A stretch of 64,000 bases of DNA from Chamaea fasciata (taxonomy: Eukaryota > Chordata > Aves > Passeriformes > Sylviidae). Of this stretch, positions 1-13,903 are shown in pieces. The position numbers were made by a program, and so were the translations under genes. Under the pieces are notes generated by a model. The model worked only from the letters and a program-made list of their open reading frames with translations, searched no databases and was not told where the DNA came from. Within the stretch, counting starts at the first letter, position 1, and every line of letters begins with the position of its first letter. Location of the stretch: contig JARCOQ010000012.1 of the NCBI GenBank assembly GCA_029207755.1, positions 1,302,001 through 1,366,000 on the forward strand, written 5' to 3'.

Positions 1-3000
1 CAAGTTTTAATAAGTCACTGTAGCTCTTCACAGTACTGGGGGTGTGCTGAATGAAGCTCTTTAATCTCAGATTTAACCCGTCAGGTTAGATTATTGACTA
101 GTTCCTGTGGTCTCTTGTCTCTAGAATTGCACGCAAGTTACAACCATGCAAGAAAGTTGTAATTTCTTGCAAGTTCCATAGGTTTCTCCCTCCACCTCCA
201 ACCCCCCTGCCCTATTTCTCTTGTTTACATGAGAATTTGAGGTAGAAGAATGAAGGTTAGCTGTAGGTTAGAGGTTGTGTTTGTGTGCTGGAAATCCCAG
301 AGCAAGTGAAAAGTAAGAATGAAGAATAAATTCATTTTAGCTGAAATGGCAGCGCGTGAGGCTGGCAGTCTGGAGGGCAGTGTGCGTTGGTGTGGTCTCT
401 CTGTGCTGCGCTCTTGGAAATTCCAATCTTAGCCCTTATGATGGCAGCAGTATGGCTTTGGCCACCGTATGGGAAAAATAACTCGGGTAAAAAGAATTGG
501 ATTTGTTTTTTGTTGTTTAGAACTTGCCTGAAATTTCACAAGATGAGTTAACTTGCTTTTTTTTTCTTTTTTGGAACATTTCACGTGGAAAAATTATGAT
601 GCAGATAATGCTGTGGGAAGTTGTTTCCAAAAGGATTTCCTGCACGAAGCAGAGGGGAAAACAACATATACAAACCCTCCCTGGAACTCCTATTGTAGAA
701 AATACATACATTTAGCTTTTGTTTAGCTTTTTAAATGTTCAATTACTTCCTCTGCAGCAAACATTTTCAAAATATAGTAACCTATAAAGAAATGATCTTG
801 CAAGTTACTTGCTTGTTTTATGCAAAAACACGCTGTTTGTGTTTAAATGACAGTAACCAATAATTGAATATCTGTAAACACTATCAACAGAGAACTTAAA
901 TAGTATCTTTGGAGTAGGCTAAAATTAGTTTTCATTACAACCTATTTGTAAATCATTTGAACCAAATATCTCAAGCTGAAAATGTAAATGTGTTTTTATT
1001 TTTGCTGGAGAGATGAGGTCAGCAGAAGTCTGCAACAAATATGATTACTTGGGTGGAGGTGACATGATTTACTTAAATCAGGCAATTTCCCCATTAAAGC
1101 ATTGAAGCCTCAACTCATAAAGAGACTGCTTAGCAGATGCACTATAATGTCTCCTAGCATTTGTTATATTAGGTGATTTGAAAGAAAAGAACAATTATAA
1201 GAATGAATGTATTTCTGTGTTGAGTGGGGGAAAAAAAAAATCCAGTTTTTGCAGCAGGGGGTGGCTAATTTTCAGCAGATAAAATAAGCCCGCTTCATAA
1301 AAGCTTCTTTATAAATGTTGTACAATTAAAGATGTATGTATATTTAGATTCATATTGCCAGGGTAGGACAGCGCAAGGATGAATCATGTGAGTGGTTAGT
1401 TGTTTCTTACATTTCCCCACTTCCAATGCAGAAACAATTTTCTCTCTCCCTTTCTTCCCCACCCAATGGGAACGGCACAGAGGCTTTAAACCTCAGGACA
1501 GGCGGAGTTTGGGATTGTTGTTGAGTTTTTCCCCCTCTTTTTCCCCTCCCCCTGTGCCACCTTAAATTAAGAAGGAGTATTAAATTGGCAGAATTTTATA
1601 CTCCTGCCTCTTGCTTCTCCCCAGTGTTAGGAGCCGAGGCAGAGCCCACGCCATAAAATGGGATTGATTGGCAAGGACTGTATTTACAGGAAGAGATGCC
1701 GTATTTTCTGTACATTCCATGGGCTGAGAGAGGCTGAAAGAAAGAGATCCAGAGCCGAATCTCCCAGGCTGAGCCCACTGGGGCACGAGCTTGCCTTGCA
1801 GGAGGTTGCCCACGGATTTTTTCATGGTTGTGTTGCTGTTGTGGTTGAAGCACCTCTTTGTTCCTGAGCATTTGTGTCTGCAGTTGGGCTCTCAGGTGCT
1901 GCAGGTTCCAGCCCAGCCCTTTGGTCTGATCTAATAAATCATTCTATATCTTCCTCTGCTGAGGCAGATGAGATTTGGTAGAGAGGTGGATTTTCTAATT
2001 AGGCCAACTAATAGTTGGTTTTCTAGTGTGCTTTTTGATCCTTCCTTTGTTTCCCCAATTTACAGTAAATCTGCTCCTCTGTTTGCCATGGTATGTGGGT
2101 GCACTTCCAACTCAAAACTGGGACAGTGGATCATGGCTGCAGTAAAAGTTTGTAGGAAATTCAAATGGCGAATGCTTTTGGTCTGCACCGCTATTTTAGA
2201 AATTGCTATGCGTTTTTTTTTCAGGTGAAGCAAAAACACCTACCCCCATATACTTAGTTTTGGGCACTGTGGCTCTGAGAGAAGACTGAAGTTGAAAATT
2301 CTCTCTTAGATTAGAAGTTCTGATCTCCTGAGCCAGCTGTAAGAGCTGAGTATGATGCTCAAGGCTAAAAAATACTTAGCAAAGCCTGATTTTAATGTAA
2401 TTAAGAGTTCATTTCAGGGCTTTTTTGGGGGCGTTATTTTGCAATAGAGAGTGGTAAAAAGATGAAAATCTCGAATTGATAAAAGTTCATTTTGGTTTTC
2501 ATGTCACTGAGGTATTCCCTTCAAAGGGACCATGAAAATATGCATTAGCTGCACATAAGTGGGTCTTGATTTCAGTCCGTGCTGCTTTGATTAGAACCAG
2601 TGTAATTCCATTGTGCTTTTTTTAGGGGACAGACAGGTTGGTGCAGAGGAAGGGGAGGTGCAGCTGCAGCAGACACATTTGAGAAGAGGTTGAAGGTTTT
2701 GATTGTCTGCAGTGAGGCAACTGTGCATCCCTTAAACCTTCAGCTTTCCCTCCAAACCTCAGGGCACCTCTCCCAACCCTGAGGGCTCTGAGCAGCCTCC
2801 CCAAAAACCTGTACTTTGACGTCTTCTCTCTGATACCGCATCTTACTGCAGCTAGAGAGTATCTGGAAAGGTGTTACTCATGTAAGTTGGCTTCTTCAAA
2901 ATAGCGTAAGGTTTCTGGAAGATTTAATAATCTCTTGTTAAAGCACTTTTTTGGCTTTGGGTGGAAGGGAAAATGACTGGTTAATTCTGACAGTGAATGC

Positions 3001-3148
3001 CTCTTGGTGTTGGAGAACGACATGTAAGACCTTGGAATTGAAAATAATTCAAAGCAACCTTTTAAATTAAGTTGAGCACTAATTTAAAAAATTAAGTATT
3101 TTCCTACCTCTGGAAGGGACATTATATACAAACAGTGCAGACCAACTC

Positions 3149-3163
3149 TTTTTTTTTTTTTTT
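3149..3163. repeat. Poly-T run (15 T)
   Basis: An uninterrupted T run seen directly. It could be the tail of a decayed minus-strand retroposon, but nothing next to it is recognisable. Confidence 0.85.
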
Positions 3164-4387
3164 AATGTCAGTTATAAAACTATAAAGGCAGAGAAGGAAT
3201 AAATACACTGAAAGCGCTGATTAATCCCCCTGTGTTGCAGTGCCACTTCATACTGTTGTAATGTGGACCCTTTCCTCCGATATTACTCAAGAAATACAAA
3301 CAAGAAGCATTTATTATCTCCCAAGTAGTGTGTGCTATAGAGTGCTGAATAAGGAAGTGAGGTATTGCAGCTGTTATCTTCTGAACTAACTGCTACTGCG
3401 TGTTCCATGACCAGCCCTGGCAGGGTTTTTGTTCCCATGAATGAATAGGCCATAAATCTGTCGGGGCTGACACTAGCAGCACTGCTGGAGAGTGTAAAGG
3501 GAAAATTTGCAGAGGAATCTCGTGGTCTTTGCTTGCCTGGAAAATGAGTTCAATAAAATGGAGGTGATCAGTGCTTATTTATAGGCCAAGCTGATACATC
3601 CAGCATTGGCTGTCAGGGTTTAACTTAGTGTTTCCTCATTTATGCTCACTCTGTAAAGCAAAACATGGCACTGTAAAAAGCTTATATAATGCTGTTATAC
3701 TGGGCTAGTCACTATTGTTGAAAATAGATAAAGGAAAATAAAGGGAGGGAAAGATAAAGGCCCAGATAAAACGCGCAGGAAGGCGATGGAAGAGGCTGGC
3801 CAATGCCAGCACCCCCCGAAGGGGTGAGGAGCAGCTCAGAATCATTCTGCTTGGACCCCGGATTGGAGGTGCTTGGCAATTACTGCTGTGTTAGAACAGC
3901 AGATAGGTCTTGGGAGCTCAGCTCTGGAAAGACAGCATGGGGATTTTATTCTAGTGGAGGAAAGGACTGAGGAGCTGCCTTTATTTTATGTAGAGCTCCT
4001 TCTAACACCAAATCCTAAGGTATGCTGGAACTGTAGCTTACGGTGTATTCTGTTTCATGGGGGGGGCTTGTATATGGATTACTGTGACGGGCAAAAATGT
4101 TTAAGTATGACAAACCTTAACTTGGAATTCACTGAAGAAAAGAAGTTTTTAATCTCTTTTAAAGCAGGTGTTAACAAAAATCAAGTTCAAACCACACCCA
4201 GAGCACAGCGCAGCCTGTACAGAACAACTGTACCTGAACTGGGACTGGCTGAGTAAGTTTCACCTGTAAATAATTAAGATCTCTTATGACTGGCTCACCT
4301 GATGGGAAGTAGGAATAGCTCCAGGTAGCCAGTTTATAAAATTTGCTTTGCTGAGTTAGGATAGCCATGGGCTTGGAACCAGATCGT

Positions 4388-4408
4388 GGTCACAGACACT
4401 CTGTGACC
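4388..4408. repeat. Perfect 8-bp inverted repeat
   Basis: Arms GGTCACAG and CTGTGACC are separated by 5 bases (ACACT). Each arm contains a GGTCA nuclear-receptor-type half site, but the 11-bp spacing does not match the classic 3-bp estrogen-response spacing. Function is unknown. Confidence 0.6.
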
Positions 4409-7009
4409 AGAAGTGCAAAGAGTCTAAAAATTAAGGTCACTGGAAAACTGCAATGAAAGACAATTTTTCGTCTCTCTCCTAATCATTTATCAATTGCTTC
4501 AAGCTTACTGCCTTATAGCTGAACTTCTCACTGCGTTCAAAGGAATTGAAGTAAATCTACATGCTCATATTCTTTTCTTTGTGCCTTGATGCACTGAAGA
4601 TTTGTAAACTGGACTCTCTTGCCTTCTTTGATAAGGAGTGACCTTTGCCTGAAAGCAGGGGAGAGGTGCAATAACTCCTCTGGGTAAATGAAGTTAATTC
4701 ATGACATCATGATGCACTGGGGATGTGTGGTGTTGTTTTGAATAAAGATTTGAAAATGAGATGAACAATATTGCAAGACTCTGGGACACCGTTGTGTTAG
4801 TCTTTGGTCAGTTCTATTCCTGCAGCCCCAGCTCAGGTCTAAACATGGTTGAAGGCCCGGTATGTCAGAACAGTAAATATTGCTTTCCTTCTCTCAGTGG
4901 AATTTTGCTATGAAATGAGAAGCAGAAGAGCAGCGAAATTTTTGATCTTTAATTTCTTTTTAAGATTTTTCTCAGTGTGTGTATTCAATTAAATGAGCAC
5001 TGTAAAAAGCCAGAATTGCAGTATGCTGCTTTAAACTTGCAAATCCTGTTAGGTGTAGGTCCAAGTTATAAAATTGAACTGCCTTACCTCTCTCTGTGGA
5101 AGCTGAAATATTTACTGATTTTTCTCCTTTCTGGTGCTCCAGAATTTCTTTCAGTATCTCAATTAGTGAAAAGTTATCAGAAAGAAAACTACAATGTTCT
5201 TCTGTTATGAAATTGCTTATTGCAGTAGTAATAGAATGCTTCAAAGACATTTTGGGCTTTTTCAACACACAGGCTTTGAAGAGAATTTCAAATAAGAATG
5301 CCAAATTAAGTGATAACACTCATTACTGGACTGTTTCACATATCATTCAGACCTACTCCAGGGACAATGCTTGAGTTATGTATAAAAATAATACTTGACC
5401 CTTAGTGACCTATTCCATTTCCAGTGTCTTGTATCCTGTGATTTAATGAAAGAGCCTGTAAATTTTCTTGGTAAACACAAAAAAAAATAAAATCCCAACA
5501 ACCCAAAACACCAGCTGAGTGTGTTGCTACATCTTTGTAATTCCAAGAAAATCCGGAATGTACGAATGGTTTCTGAAAAGGTCTTTTCACTTATATGTTA
5601 CTGAATTAATGGAAATGCCTTCTTTTTGTAACAATAGCTAACGAACCATATAAACAGTTTTCTAGTGTACGGTTGAAGAATGGCTGCATGTGTTTTGTTA
5701 ACAGTGACCCTTCTGCTTCAGCTTTCAAAACAGGTATGAAATGTTTACAATATGGTTATTGGTTCATTAGAACAAGTGTTTTCTTTTCCCTGAAGCTAAT
5801 AGCTCTTAGGTCTAAGGGGTTTTTTTCTGAAATGTGCGTCTGGATTATCTTTTGTTTTGCCATGCAGTTCTTGTTCGCTGGGGTGGGGATATTTTCTTCA
5901 TAACAGGATTCTGCAGAGGGAAGTTGGAGTAGGTTGGAGCACTCCCTCATTAGATTGAAAACCCACAGAGACAAAAGCCGAACATGTGATTCTTTCCCAT
6001 TTGTGCTTTTCTCAGTCGGGTTTTGGATGAAGTTACTGCAGTGGGTGTCCATGTACAGGAGATGAGTTTGTGCTTGCCATGACATAAAGATGCCCGAGTA
6101 TAGGATGCACTTCTGGACATTTGTATCAGTAAAAATGGAAGACCAATACTTTCAGAAACAAAAATGGAGTTGTCTTGAAGTTGGTAATTATTTTTACTTG
6201 TGAATAACGATGTGTACACTTTTTATTGTTTTCTTAAAATGTAGCTGCACTGTCTACAGGTGCTACATTAAAATTGACTGAAACTACTTTGGGTCCAGAG
6301 TGTTGCAAGTGTAGAATGTGGAGTTAAGAGAAGCAGCACGTCAGCTGCTTGTGTTGAGCAAAGCTTAAGAAGTGAGGAGGGAAGAGATTTTTTTTCCTGG
6401 TGTAACAGGAGTTGTGTGGTGATTATTAGTCACATCAGAGCATCAGAGTGGTACTCCTTAATTACCTACAGCTACAACTGCTTAATACAATAAATCACAG
6501 TGGAAAGCTGGTAGCTGCTAATGACAGGCACCTGCTGATGGAGCCTGCAGTAATAAGGGTTACAGCTGCCTTTCTTCCAGTGTTTGGGGGAATGGAGGAG
6601 GAGGAGGAAGGGGAGGCAGAGCAAAGACCTCTGACAGCAGACAGGTATCAGGGCTCAGGATGAATCTCACTGCAAAGTTTAGCCAGGGATTGCGTGGTTG
6701 GATTGTTTTGGTTTGTTTGTTTTTGACTGAGAGAAATAAAGGGGAAGGGAGTTCAATGAAGTAAAAATGTTAATATTTAAAATATGTACTTTAGCTTTTG
6801 CATAACTGCAATGGCTAAAAGTAATTTTGTAGCTACTGTGAGCTGGGCTAAATGTAGGAGCATATAGAAGGCAGTGTACTTTTGAAAATACGTTTGTGCA
6901 AGCACGAGCCCGTGGGTGCTGGACCTAAATGGGAATGTTTGTGGGGCAAGGCAGGTTGGTACATTCAAGTGGGACATTCATAGTGCCTGGTTGAAAATCC
7001 TGGTAATCC

Positions 7010-7300
7010 ATGAGTGCAGCACTGTGTGACTGCATTAACACTTCACAATAAAGGATGGCAAGTGGGCAGATTTGCATGCAAATTAAATTTTCAACAATAT
7101 TTCTGCATGCAACTTCCATTACAGTTGGGCAACTTTACACAATTGAAACTGATGACTAAGAAAAAGCATTTACAATTGGGAAAATTACCACAGCGATGCC
7201 TGTAATCACCCAGGTTAGCTGCTGAAGTGCCTCTAGGGGCTTGATTAGAAGGAGGAGAACCTTTAAGAGGCTGATGAGGCAGTATCAAGCACTGTGAATT
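7010..7300. promoter_or_regulatory. Candidate regulatory element with palindromic POU octamer
   Basis: The centre is ATTTGCATGCAAAT (7070-7083), a perfect 14-bp palindrome made of two overlapping octamer motifs in opposite orientation, followed directly by a TTAA homeodomain-type core. A second GCATGCA occurs about 30 bp downstream, and the block continues with ordered, non-repetitive sequence typical of conserved non-coding elements. POU proteins (OCT/BRN family) bind ATGCAAAT as monomers and palindromes of it as dimers; that is family knowledge. That this site is bound is inference. Confidence 0.35.
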
Positions 7301-9439
7301 GAAACGGAGTGAGGAGCTGTTATAGCCTGGATTTAGTGAAAGAAATCTACGACAAACCTATGTAATACAGACAACTTCTAATCAGTGCAACAGGATTTGT
7401 TCAATCAAACCATGAGGATCTGTTAATAGTGTGATATTTATATCAGAGCCGAGGCCGCATTCAACAAAATTGTATGTGCCAGACAACATTAAATGCCCGA
7501 TGAAAATAAAGGATGGTTGGTGACATGAAGAGTGCAAGGAAAGGGATTCCATTTATTATTGTATCAGGTCCTGAGAAGCACAGAGAGTCCACAATCTCCA
7601 AAGACCTTTACAACATGTGTCCGTGTATTTTTTCCGTTTGTAACCTGTTTGTGTTTCCATCACACGCATTGGGCTTTGCGTGAAATCTGTGTAACGGGGA
7701 GATGACTAATGCTGAGTAAAAACTCAGAATATACTGCCCTCTCCTGACAGCTGGGTCAACCCCAGACCCTGCAAGTAAAACACTTGGTTAATTTTTCTTA
7801 CGAGAAAATTTGGTGCTTGAGCCTTTAGCCTTTTGGTTATATAATTTGAAAATATTCTTCCACCGTGAAAGTGTGGTTTTTATCTTCTGTTGTGATAAAA
7901 TTAATGAGGATACTATTTGCTTCTATTCTTGCTTTGATCGTCACCTCTTCCAAAACACATCTTTATGACATTAAAAAAATATTTCCCATATTGTCAGTTT
8001 ACTTAGTTTCAGAATTGGCTCACAATCAGATTGTTGAAGATATGTAAAATAATGACTGAAACTGTTGCCAAAGTGATAACAAAATTAGCCCTGGTCTTGT
8101 GCTTAAACAGGGTAATTTTTGGGTGGGACACAATGATCAGTGATAACTGAAAGTGCAAAGAAGTACACAGGAGATTTTAGGCGTGGGATTGGGTTGTAAA
8201 TATTGTATCGTAGGGGTTTGATTGGAAGTGTGTTGTCGGCCAAATAGACCTCACAGTTGTTTTAAATGTTAGGTTCCTCCACATATTTTGATGCCAGGTT
8301 GCATTCTGTGAAATCTCAGTTACATAAAGTAGGACTGGTTTTGTCTGATGTTATCTCCTGACCTCTTCTTGGGCCATAGCTGCAAAAGACTGAGTGTAAA
8401 CCCTGCTCTTTATTCCCCCCAGCGTGAGAAGTTAGATGATGAGGAAATGAAAACCTTCTTGTCAATTATTTGGAAAACCTTAGTGAAGCTTTCTTTGCCT
8501 TCAGCAGGATCTGTCTGATATCCCTTGCAGAGTCCATGGCCCTATTATTTGTACAATCCTTTTTCCCCCCCTTTCTCTGCCCCCACTCCCCTCCCCTGTA
8601 TGGGGTTGTCTCCTCCATTTCTGCGGATGAAGAAATTGTCAAGCAGTAGAAATTTCTGTTTGGAGGTGACTGCATTCTTTTTGTCCTGTATAGAAGATAG
8701 TACAGTACCTAAAACACCAGTGAAGGAATATTTCTGCTTCGTGTATTGCAGTCGTGGATTTGCTTCTTAAAACTTTTCAAGTGGAGGGTGTAGTGTCTCC
8801 AAAGCCTTTCTTTACTCAGTGCTCGTGATCTGATTTCTAGCAGAGAGCCACAGAAGTAGTGACTGGCTCCAGAAAACAGAGCTGGTCAGTGTTTCAGAGC
8901 ACTAAGGTTTAGTGTGGCTGGGAGGGAATTACGAGGAAAACTAAGTTTTCCCTAGAATGGCAAAGTATAATGGAAAGATGTGCAGCAGCTCTGATATTTT
9001 CCCGGAGCTTGGAAAAGACGATTGCTGGTGGAGCTCTCAGTGGACTGGATAAACTTGCACACAAGCTTCATCCATTGTACTTTGAATTCAGAGCTTCTGT
9101 AAGAGGTTTTTGCTTTGCCTCTTTTGCTGAATAGCAAACCATAAAATCCTGTCTTACGTTGTTCGCTATTTTTCATTTTTTCGGTCATGGTTGTGTACCC
9201 AGTACTTTTTAAAATGTAAATTACTCACCACACTATGCCTGATCCCATGTTGCTGCTGTTGGTGCAATACAAGCACATGGATAAGTAATCTGAGCTAGGA
9301 GAGTGTGCTTTTCCAAGCTAAGGGCTGTCGAGAGCACCTGCTCCCCCTGTCTGAGCTGTACTTTAGGATTGATGTTTGAATTCTATTCCTAAGGACTGAA
9401 TGTATCATATTTTCTACAACAAATTAATATTGTGCCTAC

Positions 9440-9446
9440 ATATATT

Positions 9447-9480
<34 letters not shown>

Positions 9481-9484
9481 TATA
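9440..9484. repeat. TA-rich microsatellite
   Basis: Mostly alternating TA broken by TTTATA units. Seen directly; likely length-polymorphic. Confidence 0.9.
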
Positions 9485-10062
9485 GTGGTGCTAGATAGTT
9501 TCCCAAATGAAAGTTGTGCTTCAGGTGTTATCATGACAAGTCTTATTAATCTAAAAATATATATGCTAAATTCAAAATATGCGTCCTGTGATCCTGGTAC
9601 TAATTTTGGTGTTGGTGTTTCCCCGCAAAGGTGCTGTGTGTGGACACTGAGGGAATGTGTGTGTATAATTTGCATGCATTGCTTTTGGGCATATTTACAT
9701 TAAGGGTAAAGAAAATAATGCTCTCTTAATCTGGCGCAGGTTCTGCTCAGTCTCAAAATGAGTTTTGCAGCTCAGAGATCTGTGAGGGTGTCTCTCTTCC
9801 GTTTACTACTGAGCCGGTGGAGAAGATGTTGATCCAGAATATCCAGCTGAGTTAGCTGGGAGCGGGAGGTGGCATAAAACCCATTCAGTCCCAAATGAAA
9901 AGGTGTTTTTATTTAATTAGGCCCTGACATTGCTGAAGTGTGCAGCACGCTGCTGTCCCTTGAGATGAAGATAATGTTGACAGTAAGGGAAATGACTTCT
10001 AAGAAATTATAAAAAATATTAAGTTCTTAACAAAATAAAAGATATTTCTCATTGTTAGGTGA

Positions 10063-10078
10063 TTTTTTTTTTTTTTTT
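10063..10078. repeat. Poly-T run (16 T)
   Basis: An uninterrupted T run with no recognisable retroposon body beside it. Confidence 0.85.
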
Positions 10079-12130
10079 AAGAGACCATAATTAATGGTTC
10101 TGGTAACTAATTTCCCACTTCCAGCAAACAGTGAGATGCTGGACTGGTGATGGGTCAGCATTAATAGAGTTAATTGTGAACTGTATGTGATAATGTGATT
10201 TGCCATGGCACACTTTTCACATTTAATTATTTGTGCAAATTGCACTAAGAGAAACTGCAATATTGGTTATGCAGATTCAGTGCAAACAGCGTATTGGTGC
10301 AAATACTGTTTAGGTGTAATTAAAAAAAAGTTTTTTGTTTTTTTTTTTTTTATTACTCATTTGGAGAAGAATTGATTGTCAGGTTTTATCAATCCTAAAT
10401 TGTAGCCAAGATGAGAACAAAAAACACTTACTGAAAAACTGGAGCACTGATCAATGCAAGAGCCATATTTTAATCCACCACTAATAATTTTATTTGTCTC
10501 AAAGCTTTTTTGGTATAAAGACCTGGGCAAAAGAAAGGTGTCTCTGTGCTTCTCAATTTTATTACACATGTAAATAAATCATCGTGAAATGAATAATATG
10601 TTAAATTAAATGGATATGAGCTAGCTTTAACTCCTGGTTAGTCCTTCTGAGCTCTTTCTCATTGAGTAGCAAGTAACTGGAAGGGGTAGCACCATGTGAT
10701 CCTTCAGCCATGTAACCACTGCACTGACACTATTAATGAAACCTCAAACTAGAGATTTACTAAGCATGGATGATACAACATAGAACATAAAGGAGTTATT
10801 CCTGATTTTCAGCCAAAAATCGTAAAGTGTCTGTCTTTGACCTGCTACTGTGATCAACCAGCACAGCAGTGATTAAAAAGAAGTCTTGTTCTGCACCCTT
10901 TGCATTTAGAGAGGGGAATACTTTACAAAGTTTTGAGTGTCTTAGGTGCTCTATGGTCTTGTATTTTCCTTTTGCTATGCTACCTTGTCCTCTTTGGGCA
11001 CAAAGTTGAAGTGCTGACAGCAGGTGCGATGGGGCTTCAAGATAAGAATAGAGGTTAAGCTGTAATTTTCCAGCGCAGAAGACAGAAATCACTAGACAAG
11101 GATGGATACAAGCTTCCTAAAGTCAACAGCTCAGCTTAAAACCCACCTGAGGTCCTGTGTCAGTGCATGGTGTTAAGTTTATTGGCCTTGGAGTAACGTT
11201 CCTTCTTTGGTCATGGTCCCAAATATGTCCCCTTTGTTAGTAGAGATAATTTCCTCCTCCCTCACATGTAAGCAAGGTTTTGCAGTAATAGATGGTTTCT
11301 GCTGAGAGTTTGCCAGGCAACACAATTCTCTAGGGAGGCTTAAAATGTCCTCCTCTTAAAAAATGTCCAATTTAACGGCTGTATTTAGGTGTTTGAGGCC
11401 ATACAGTGTTTGCAACAACTATGATGGCTCTATTATGATAATGGAAGAAAGCTGCATTATGAAATAAATGCATTCTAGGTTGTCCTTGGCAACATAATGT
11501 AAGGATTGTTCTGTGTGTTGGTACTAAAGAATCAAAAACAGTTTAGTAAGTCGATGTGAACACTATTTCTTGTCGTGTGGTTAATGGATCTACTGTTGTA
11601 TTTGTGTTCTTTCCAGCTCTGCTGCCTTACATCAATGAAAAATTATGTTTTTTCTTCTGTGCCACAACACTAGTCATCTTTATATTCAACATATTCCTCT
11701 TCAAATCTTTCAGTGTAAGATGTCTACCATTTTACTGGGTTAGACTCATTTTCCTGGTCATTTTCTTGGCAGTAGAAAAGGATCATCTTTCTTGGTTATT
11801 GATGTTGCATTTAATAAGCTCAGTTGAGTGCAGTCATGTTGATGCCTAAACAAATGCACTGCTATTTTTTTCTCTTTTTCTTTTTTGTGAGTAGAGCTGG
11901 CTGGAAGCTTGGCGGTCTGTAATAACTCTGGTTAAGCTTCTGGTTAAAGCAACAATAATTTTTTTGCCCTCATGTTATTTATACCCTTTCTAAGCCTTCT
12001 TCCCTTTCCCAAAAGCTGTTGCTTATGATTGGCTGGGCAGATGTAGGAAATGGTGAAAATTTTTATGATTAGCATCTACAGTACATGAATAGTAGGCATT
12101 CTTCAGATTTAAAGAGGTCAAATTGATTTT

Positions 12131-12142
12131 TGTGTGTGTGTG
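12131..12142. repeat. (TG)6 microsatellite
   Basis: A short perfect dinucleotide repeat seen directly. Confidence 0.8.
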
Positions 12143-13887
12143 ACAGAATTTGTTCCTGGGGTGAGACTTTGAAGTAAAATTTCAAAGCATTGACTAGGGG
12201 TGCAGCTCTGCAGCTTTTTATTGACTTTGTTCAGAGATCAGGAGCTAAAACTGCATGCTGCACTTTGAAAATTTACCCCTAAGTATTGAGTTCTACCTCA
12301 GAATAATTTTTTTCCAATAATTTAATAAACCCCTGAGAATGTGGTTTATAATGGAAATGCTGACATACTTAAACTTAATGCTAATCACTGAAAATTAGTA
12401 AGAGCTTAAACAGAACTTGGGCAAAACCTGCAACTCACAAGTATCCTGTAGTTAATTAACAGGAAACATCCCAGAAATGCGCAATCCTCAGAAAACACTG
12501 TGTTGGCAGTGGCCCTGTCAATAGAAATATCATATTTTGTTTTATTCCTTCGACTTGCCATTATCTTCAGTTCATAGGAGAGTACTTCAGAGCACCTGGC
12601 TGTTTCCCAAACATATATGTGCTTTGTGGAATTGAGCTTGTCAAACTTGGAAGCTCGTGGTGAGGAACATTCTTACGTAATAACAACATGATGGATTCTT
12701 TAATATATAAGTGTCAACAAGATTAGTGCCGTTACAATCTTGTTTGCTTGAGTAGGACTGCAGGAAAGAACGTCTTCCAGTCTACAAATTGTATTGACAA
12801 TATCCAGAACAGCGATTTTGAGTTCCGGGCATGTTTGTTGTGTGACTTCCTCTTGCTTCTTCATATTCCTGCCCCCCATTTCTCCACGGTAAAATCACTG
12901 CCATGACCATCTGATAAATATCTTTGAGAAGAGAGGTGGGAAGGTAGGAATGTAGGAATTAGGAGGATGGAAGATGAGTTTTGATTCCATGGGGCAGAGG
13001 TTTGGGAAACAGACCTAAATTTCCAAGCCCTGCCAAAAAGACTGGGTTTCTTGCCTGTTATGGTTGCTTTGTGCTGTGGAGGTGGTGGCTGTGTTTTGCT
13101 GTACTAGTTTGGAAGGAGATTCACTGAATGTAATTGTTGGATGTAGGTCTGGCCACAGCTTTTTTGCTCTCTCCCGTCTCCCCTGTGCTACTCATTCAAC
13201 AGCCAGTGAAAAGACAGCAGCAGCAACGCCAGTATCTAAAATTTTGTATTGTGGGTTGATAATCTCATGTTTTAGCAATCTGAATCAAAAGATAGTGTAT
13301 GAAATAGCATCTCCTTAGCAGAGCATTTCAATGAACAATTTGAAGGAGAATTGTGTGCTTCGCCTGTGGGTTTTTGCAGAGCTAATGGAAGGCAGTGTTG
13401 GGAGCAAGCTTGCAGGTAAATTTGAAATAGGAGTAAGTGCTTGTGTTTTCCTTTTAAAAAAACCTGTTCCCCAAATACTAATGTTTAATATTTTTTAGTC
13501 GCAATGGAACTCATGGATGCCACAACCAATTTGTATGATTTTCTGTAAGAAAAACAAACAAAAACCGTGCATCTGGACTGACAAGCTGTATGCCAAGATT
13601 CAGCCAGATGCAATTTGAAATGTCCGAGACATTAAACATGCCCTGAAATGGAGCTTTTAATGAAAGTGCCATCTCAGTCTGAGCTCTAGTGAGTGCCAGT
13701 GTAACACTGCAAGGAATTTATCATGCTAGATATTAACAGTAAGTAGGCTCCACTAATCTGGGAATAAACATACTGGAAGTCTGCAGAAGTTAATGCTTGG
13801 AGGTGATGTTTCCATCACATCCTGCCTGCACACTTGTTTATAGTAATGTGTTTCTGATAACTACATAAATTTTACCAAACTTAAAGC

Positions 13888-13903
13888 AAAAAAAAAAAAA
13901 AAA
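13888..13903. repeat. Poly-A run (16 A)
   Basis: An uninterrupted A run followed by GGT and a further 7-A run. It could be a decayed retroposon tail, but no body is recognised upstream. Confidence 0.85.

Larger units (their letters stand above)
1..7009. other. Non-coding stretch, no gene seen
   Basis: AT-rich single-copy-looking DNA. The longest open frame (3873-4256 +, 127 codons) starts from a non-ATG-like context, has no recognisable domain and runs across a G-run, so I treat it as chance. A 15-T run lies at 3149-3163 and a perfect inverted repeat at 4388-4408. No repeat family, RNA gene or promoter is recognised. Confidence 0.7.

Noticed and set aside
3873..4256. 127-codon plus-strand frame
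   Set aside because: No recognisable family, crosses a G-run, and has no splice or promoter context.
13380..13415. 36-nt micro-exon-like interval with TTTTTGCAG and GTAAAT ends
   Set aside because: No transcript context and weak donor.
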